A stretch of 64,000 nucleotides of DNA from Synaphobranchus kaupii. Taxonomy: Eukaryota > Chordata > Actinopteri > Anguilliformes > Synaphobranchidae. A program made the position numbers and the translations under genes. The notes under the pieces are model-generated. The model saw only the letters and a list, made by a program, of their open reading frames with translations. It was not told the origin of the DNA and searched no databases. Each line of letters starts with the position of its first letter. Position 1 is the first letter of the stretch. The stretch is from the NCBI GenBank assembly GCA_029718625.1, contig CM056391.1, positions 25,546,141-25,610,140 on the forward strand, read 5' to 3'. Positions 63,601 through 64,000 of this stretch are shown piece after piece.

Positions 63601-63755
63601 ATTCCTCTGTCTTCTTTCAGGAAGTACTTTGGGGAGAAGATTGGCCTGTACTTTGCCTGGCTGGGCGTATACACTCAGATGCTAATCCCCGCCTCCGTGG
63701 TTGGCGTCATTGTCTTCCTATATGGCTGCGCCACGGTGGACGATGACATTCCCAG
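40315..63755 (+). CDS. ano1: Anoctamin 1 (calcium-activated chloride channel), 5' part of gene, 11 exons, continues past window
   Basis: Anoctamin 1 is a homodimeric plasma-membrane chloride channel opened by cytosolic calcium. I assembled 11 coding exons: 40315-40372, 42592-42764, 49629-49955, 57139-57237, 57330-57481, 58442-58496, 59326-59377, 59462-59517, 59827-59868, 63213-63277 and 63621-63755. Every border has AG/GT and every codon phase joins, giving 1214 coding bases (404 codons plus 2). Residues 1-360 are the cytosolic N-terminus with the anoctamin dimerisation region. Residues about 369-397 are transmembrane segment 1. Marker motifs include [34 protein letters not shown] and IVFLYGCAT. 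It fits ANO1 better than ANO2 from memory of the family: [15 protein letters not shown] in exon 6 and [12 protein letters not shown] in TM1 are ANO1-like. Which teleost paralogue it is cannot be told. The remaining transmembrane helices and the calcium-binding residues lie beyond 64000. Confidence 0.95.
40373..42591 (+). other. ano1: ano1 intron 1
   Basis: 2.2 kb between exons 1 and 2. No other exon seen. A possible short repeat with weak inverted ends (CCTGGAGAGCCACAAGG near 42289 and AAAACCAGCAAACCCC near 42417) lies close to exon 2. Confidence 0.7.
42592..42764 (+). CDS. ano1: ano1 coding exon 2
   Basis: Encodes residues 20-77. It follows a CTTGCTTGCAG acceptor and ends at a GTAAGT donor in phase 0. 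It contains a second in-frame ATG at 42657 ([10 protein letters not shown]), which lines up with the start usually listed for mammalian ANO1. The first 41 residues are therefore an N-terminal extension specific to the transcript that starts at exon 1. The segment GIEDIGY near the end is conserved with ANO1. Confidence 0.92.
42873..43027 (-). repeat. Decayed tRNA-derived SINE copy
   Basis: Aligns by eye with the SINE at 19251-19479: ACTCTTATCTAGAGAAGCAG, TGCTTGAGGGTGCAACAACA, GAGGCCAGTCATTTAGCCAT and TATGCTACACTGCCAC. Same minus orientation. The B box is degraded. Confidence 0.7.
47709..49304 (-). mobile_element. Tc1-like transposon, near full length, in ano1 intron 2
   Basis: 1596 bp with long inverted repeats of IR/DR type. 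The outer repeat CAGTGCCCTCCACAATTATT and the inner copies of ATTATTGGCACCCCT (near 47917 and, inverted, 49111-49128) occur at both ends. TA target sites lie at 47707-47708 and 49305-49306. The transposase lies antisense to ano1. Confidence 0.93.
47893..48912 (-). CDS. Tc1-family DD34E transposase, almost intact
   Basis: 339 codons, about the usual length. Residues 1-100 form the helix-turn-helix DNA-binding region with a GRGPK hook-like motif at 47-51. The catalytic triad is complete: D140 (WSDE), D231 (QQDNDPKH) and E266 (NPIENLW), with 34 residues between the last two. It would cut and join at TA. Two breaks are visible. An upstream ATG at 48938, which starts MGKIRE and is in frame in the 12.7-kb copy, is out of frame here and hits a stop. 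A 7-bp deletion near codon 303, relative to that copy, shifts the last part of the frame, so the C-terminus (about 36 residues) is altered. Probably inactive, but young. Confidence 0.88.
   Translation of the reverse strand: MREKCAELHKSGNGCISQATHLNMPISTVRTILKKFKATGTVTNLPGRGPKFNLPPRTVRRMVREAKQFPRITVGELQRKVASCGHQVPKTTIRRHLHANKLFGRHARKKHFLSFHHKCKRLEFAKCYWNFDWNRVLWSDEMKIEVFGNQHSRWVLRKKKDGYTENNLIPTVKYGGGSVMLWSCFSSKGPGDLVRVHGIMNSMKYQDIFYLNLAASARKLKLGRRWIFQQDNDPKHTSKSTQKWLTEHKIKLLPWPSQSPDLNPIENLWAELKRRVHKRGPRTLDDLERFCKEEWSQIPCSVFLLDVTGENLLLCFIGKGRLYKVSNAGVPIIVKIMIS
49629..49955 (+). CDS. ano1: ano1 coding exon 3 (dimerisation-region exon)
   Basis: Encodes residues 78-186, phase 0 at both ends (109 codons), acceptor TTTCTCCCCAG and donor [26 protein letters not shown] and [15 protein letters not shown] are the conserved anoctamin N-terminal blocks. 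Between them, residues about 118-139 are strongly arginine and serine rich ([15 protein letters not shown]), and this stretch is not conserved with mammalian ANO1. The exon is distinctly more GC-rich than its flanks. The open frame continues upstream and downstream, but the splice phases fix the exon as given. Confidence 0.95.
49956..57138 (+). other. ano1: ano1 intron 3
   Basis: 7.2 kb. No exon of another gene recognised. Contains a TTTTCA repeat (52467-52492), GATGC and GT short repeats near 53060-53115, a GA-rich tract near 54390, a decayed SINE (54612-54700) and, near its right end, a stretch starting TATGGACAAAGCCACTGTGA (about 56634) that looks like a common interspersed repeat. Confidence 0.7.
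54612..54700 (+). repeat. Decayed tRNA-derived SINE fragment
   Basis: GGGCTTGTAACCTAAAGATC ACAGGTT, GTGCAAGGTAGCTTCAGTAA and ATCTAGCTGTATG parallel the minus-strand sequence of the SINE at 19251-19479, in plus orientation, with an internal deletion. Confidence 0.55.
57139..57237 (+). CDS. ano1: ano1 coding exon 4
   Basis: Encodes residues 187-219, including [11 protein letters not shown] and [16 protein letters not shown], one of the best conserved cytosolic blocks of ANO1/ANO2. Acceptor TGTTTTAG, donor GTAAGC. It is phase 0-0 (99 bp), so skipping would keep the frame. The next intron is only 92 bp. Confidence 0.95.
57330..57481 (+). CDS. ano1: ano1 coding exon 5
   Basis: Encodes residues 220-269 plus two bases of a Leu codon. 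It starts [10 protein letters not shown] and ends [11 protein letters not shown], a signature shared with ANO1. Acceptor ATATTTAG, donor GTAAGT. The split Leu codon (CT|G) is completed by the first base of exon 6. Confidence 0.94.
57482..58441 (+). other. ano1: ano1 intron 5
   Basis: About 1 kb, with a GT microsatellite at 58258-58281. No other feature recognised. Confidence 0.8.
58442..58496 (+). CDS. ano1: ano1 coding exon 6
   Basis: A 55-bp exon encoding residues 270 (split) to 288, [18 protein letters not shown], close to ANO1 and unlike ANO2 at several positions. It follows a T-rich tract with acceptor CTCAACAG and ends at GTAAGT in phase 0. Confidence 0.93.
58497..59325 (+). other. ano1: ano1 intron 6
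   Basis: 829 bp. More than a third of it is the inverted-repeat element at 58616-58955. Confidence 0.8.
58616..58955. mobile_element. Short TIR element with internal copies of its terminal motif
   Basis: Ends AGTCCTATTTGGATGGGATA and the inverse complement of AGCCCTATTCGGATGGGATA. TAT on both sides (58613-58615 and 58956-58958) fits a 3-bp target duplication, as in PIF/Harbinger-type elements, though their usual site is TTA/TAA. GATTCGGATGGG recurs internally near 58699 and 58865. No coding capacity. Confidence 0.65.
59326..59377 (+). CDS. ano1: ano1 coding exon 7
   Basis: A 52-bp exon encoding residues 289-305 ([17 protein letters not shown]) plus one base of a Gly codon. Acceptor CATACCAG, donor GTAAGT. 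It is separated from exon 8 by an 84-bp intron. Confidence 0.93.
59462..59517 (+). CDS. ano1: ano1 coding exon 8
   Basis: A 56-bp exon that completes the split Gly codon and encodes [18 protein letters not shown] (to residue 324). Acceptor TTTTCGTAG, donor GTGAGT, ending in phase 0. The AAYPLHD motif is conserved in ANO1 and ANO2. Confidence 0.94.
59827..59868 (+). CDS. ano1: ano1 coding exon 9 (14-codon micro-exon)
   Basis: A 42-bp exon in phase 0-0 encoding [14 protein letters not shown] (residues 325-338). It matches the short ANO1 linker that ends in NDRK. Acceptor TTTATTGCAG, donor GTAAGA. Only the NDRK end is strongly conserved. Because it is symmetric, it could be skipped without a frameshift. 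Confidence 0.9.
59869..63212 (+). other. ano1: ano1 intron 9
   Basis: 3.3 kb. Holds a TG repeat (60499-60529) and an adjoining TG/TA repeat (60659-60698). Open frames near 61012-61614 match nothing. No other exon recognised. Confidence 0.75.
60499..60698. repeat. TG and TA microsatellites
   Basis: (TG)n at 60499-60529, then (TG)n(TA)n at 60659-60698. Simple repeats. Confidence 0.95.
63213..63277 (+). CDS. ano1: ano1 coding exon 10
   Basis: A 65-bp exon encoding residues 339-359 ([21 protein letters not shown]) plus two bases of an Arg codon, just before transmembrane segment 1. Acceptor TTTTTCAG, donor GTGAGA. EEWA-YG-FYK-QPI is a strong ANO1/ANO2 signature. Confidence 0.95.
63621..63755 (+). 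CDS. ano1: ano1 coding exon 11 (transmembrane segment 1)
   Basis: A 135-bp exon encoding residues 360 (split) to 404 plus two bases. It starts [13 protein letters not shown], and residues about 369-397 form a hydrophobic helix ending LYGCAT, which is TM1 of the anoctamin fold. The following acidic VDDDIP faces the first extracellular loop. Acceptor TTCTTTCAG; the donor GTCAGC is weaker than the others. The next exon lies outside the window. Confidence 0.95.
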
Positions 63756-64000
63756 GTCAGCCCCCCATTCTCTCTGAGGTCATTTCGAAATGGTGGAAAA
63801 GTACCAGACTGCCATAGACGAATGTTGAAATGCAGGCTGACTAGAAACTGGTTTTCGACCTCACAGCTCAGTTGAACTGCTTTGTATCTGTAAACACTAG
63901 TGTGTAGCAGAGATGATTATGATATTTTTACTGTGGGCTGCACAGCACAGATGCAGTACTAGTGTGGTATTTGGTAATCTGATAAACAAATTTAAAACAA
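63756..64000 (+). other. ano1: ano1 intron 11, start
   Basis: Begins with the GTCAGC donor and runs to the window edge. No further exon is seen. Confidence 0.8.

Overview
The window is vertebrate genomic DNA, almost certainly from a teleost fish. The evidence is split exons with GT/AG borders, long AT-rich introns, many microsatellites, and interspersed repeats of fish type: several Tc1-like DNA transposons, a Sleeping-Beauty-like inverted-repeat end, hAT-like and foldback elements, L2-type LINE fragments and a tRNA-derived SINE. The species cannot be fixed from sequence alone. Nothing here is organised like a prokaryotic operon.

The one recognisable host gene is anoctamin 1 (ano1/TMEM16A, calcium-activated chloride channel), on the + strand from 40315 and running off the right edge. 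Eleven coding exons were assembled by hand from splice sites and codon phase. They join without a break into 404 complete codons plus two bases. They cover the cytosolic N-terminus (dimerisation region) and the first transmembrane segment. The remaining exons lie beyond 64000.

Layout. 1-1900 is a CpG-rich, promoter-like block with paired CCAAT boxes and G-quadruplex-capable tracts. 1900-12685 is non-coding with no transposon I recognise, and has two further GC-rich patches (about 8340-8920 and 11735-12060). 12686-34590 is a transposon-dense block with several nested insertions. 34591-40314 is again free of recognised transposons and leads into ano1. 40315-64000 is ano1, with a nearly intact Tc1-type transposon in intron 2 (47709-49304, antisense) and a small inverted-repeat element in intron 6.

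In tetrapods FGF3 lies next to ANO1 in divergent orientation, so the left CpG-rich block could belong to a neighbouring developmental gene. I found no FGF exon in the window, so this is only an inference. I did not find a new multi-gene system. The most unusual content is the nested transposon architecture and the upstream ano1 N-terminal exon.
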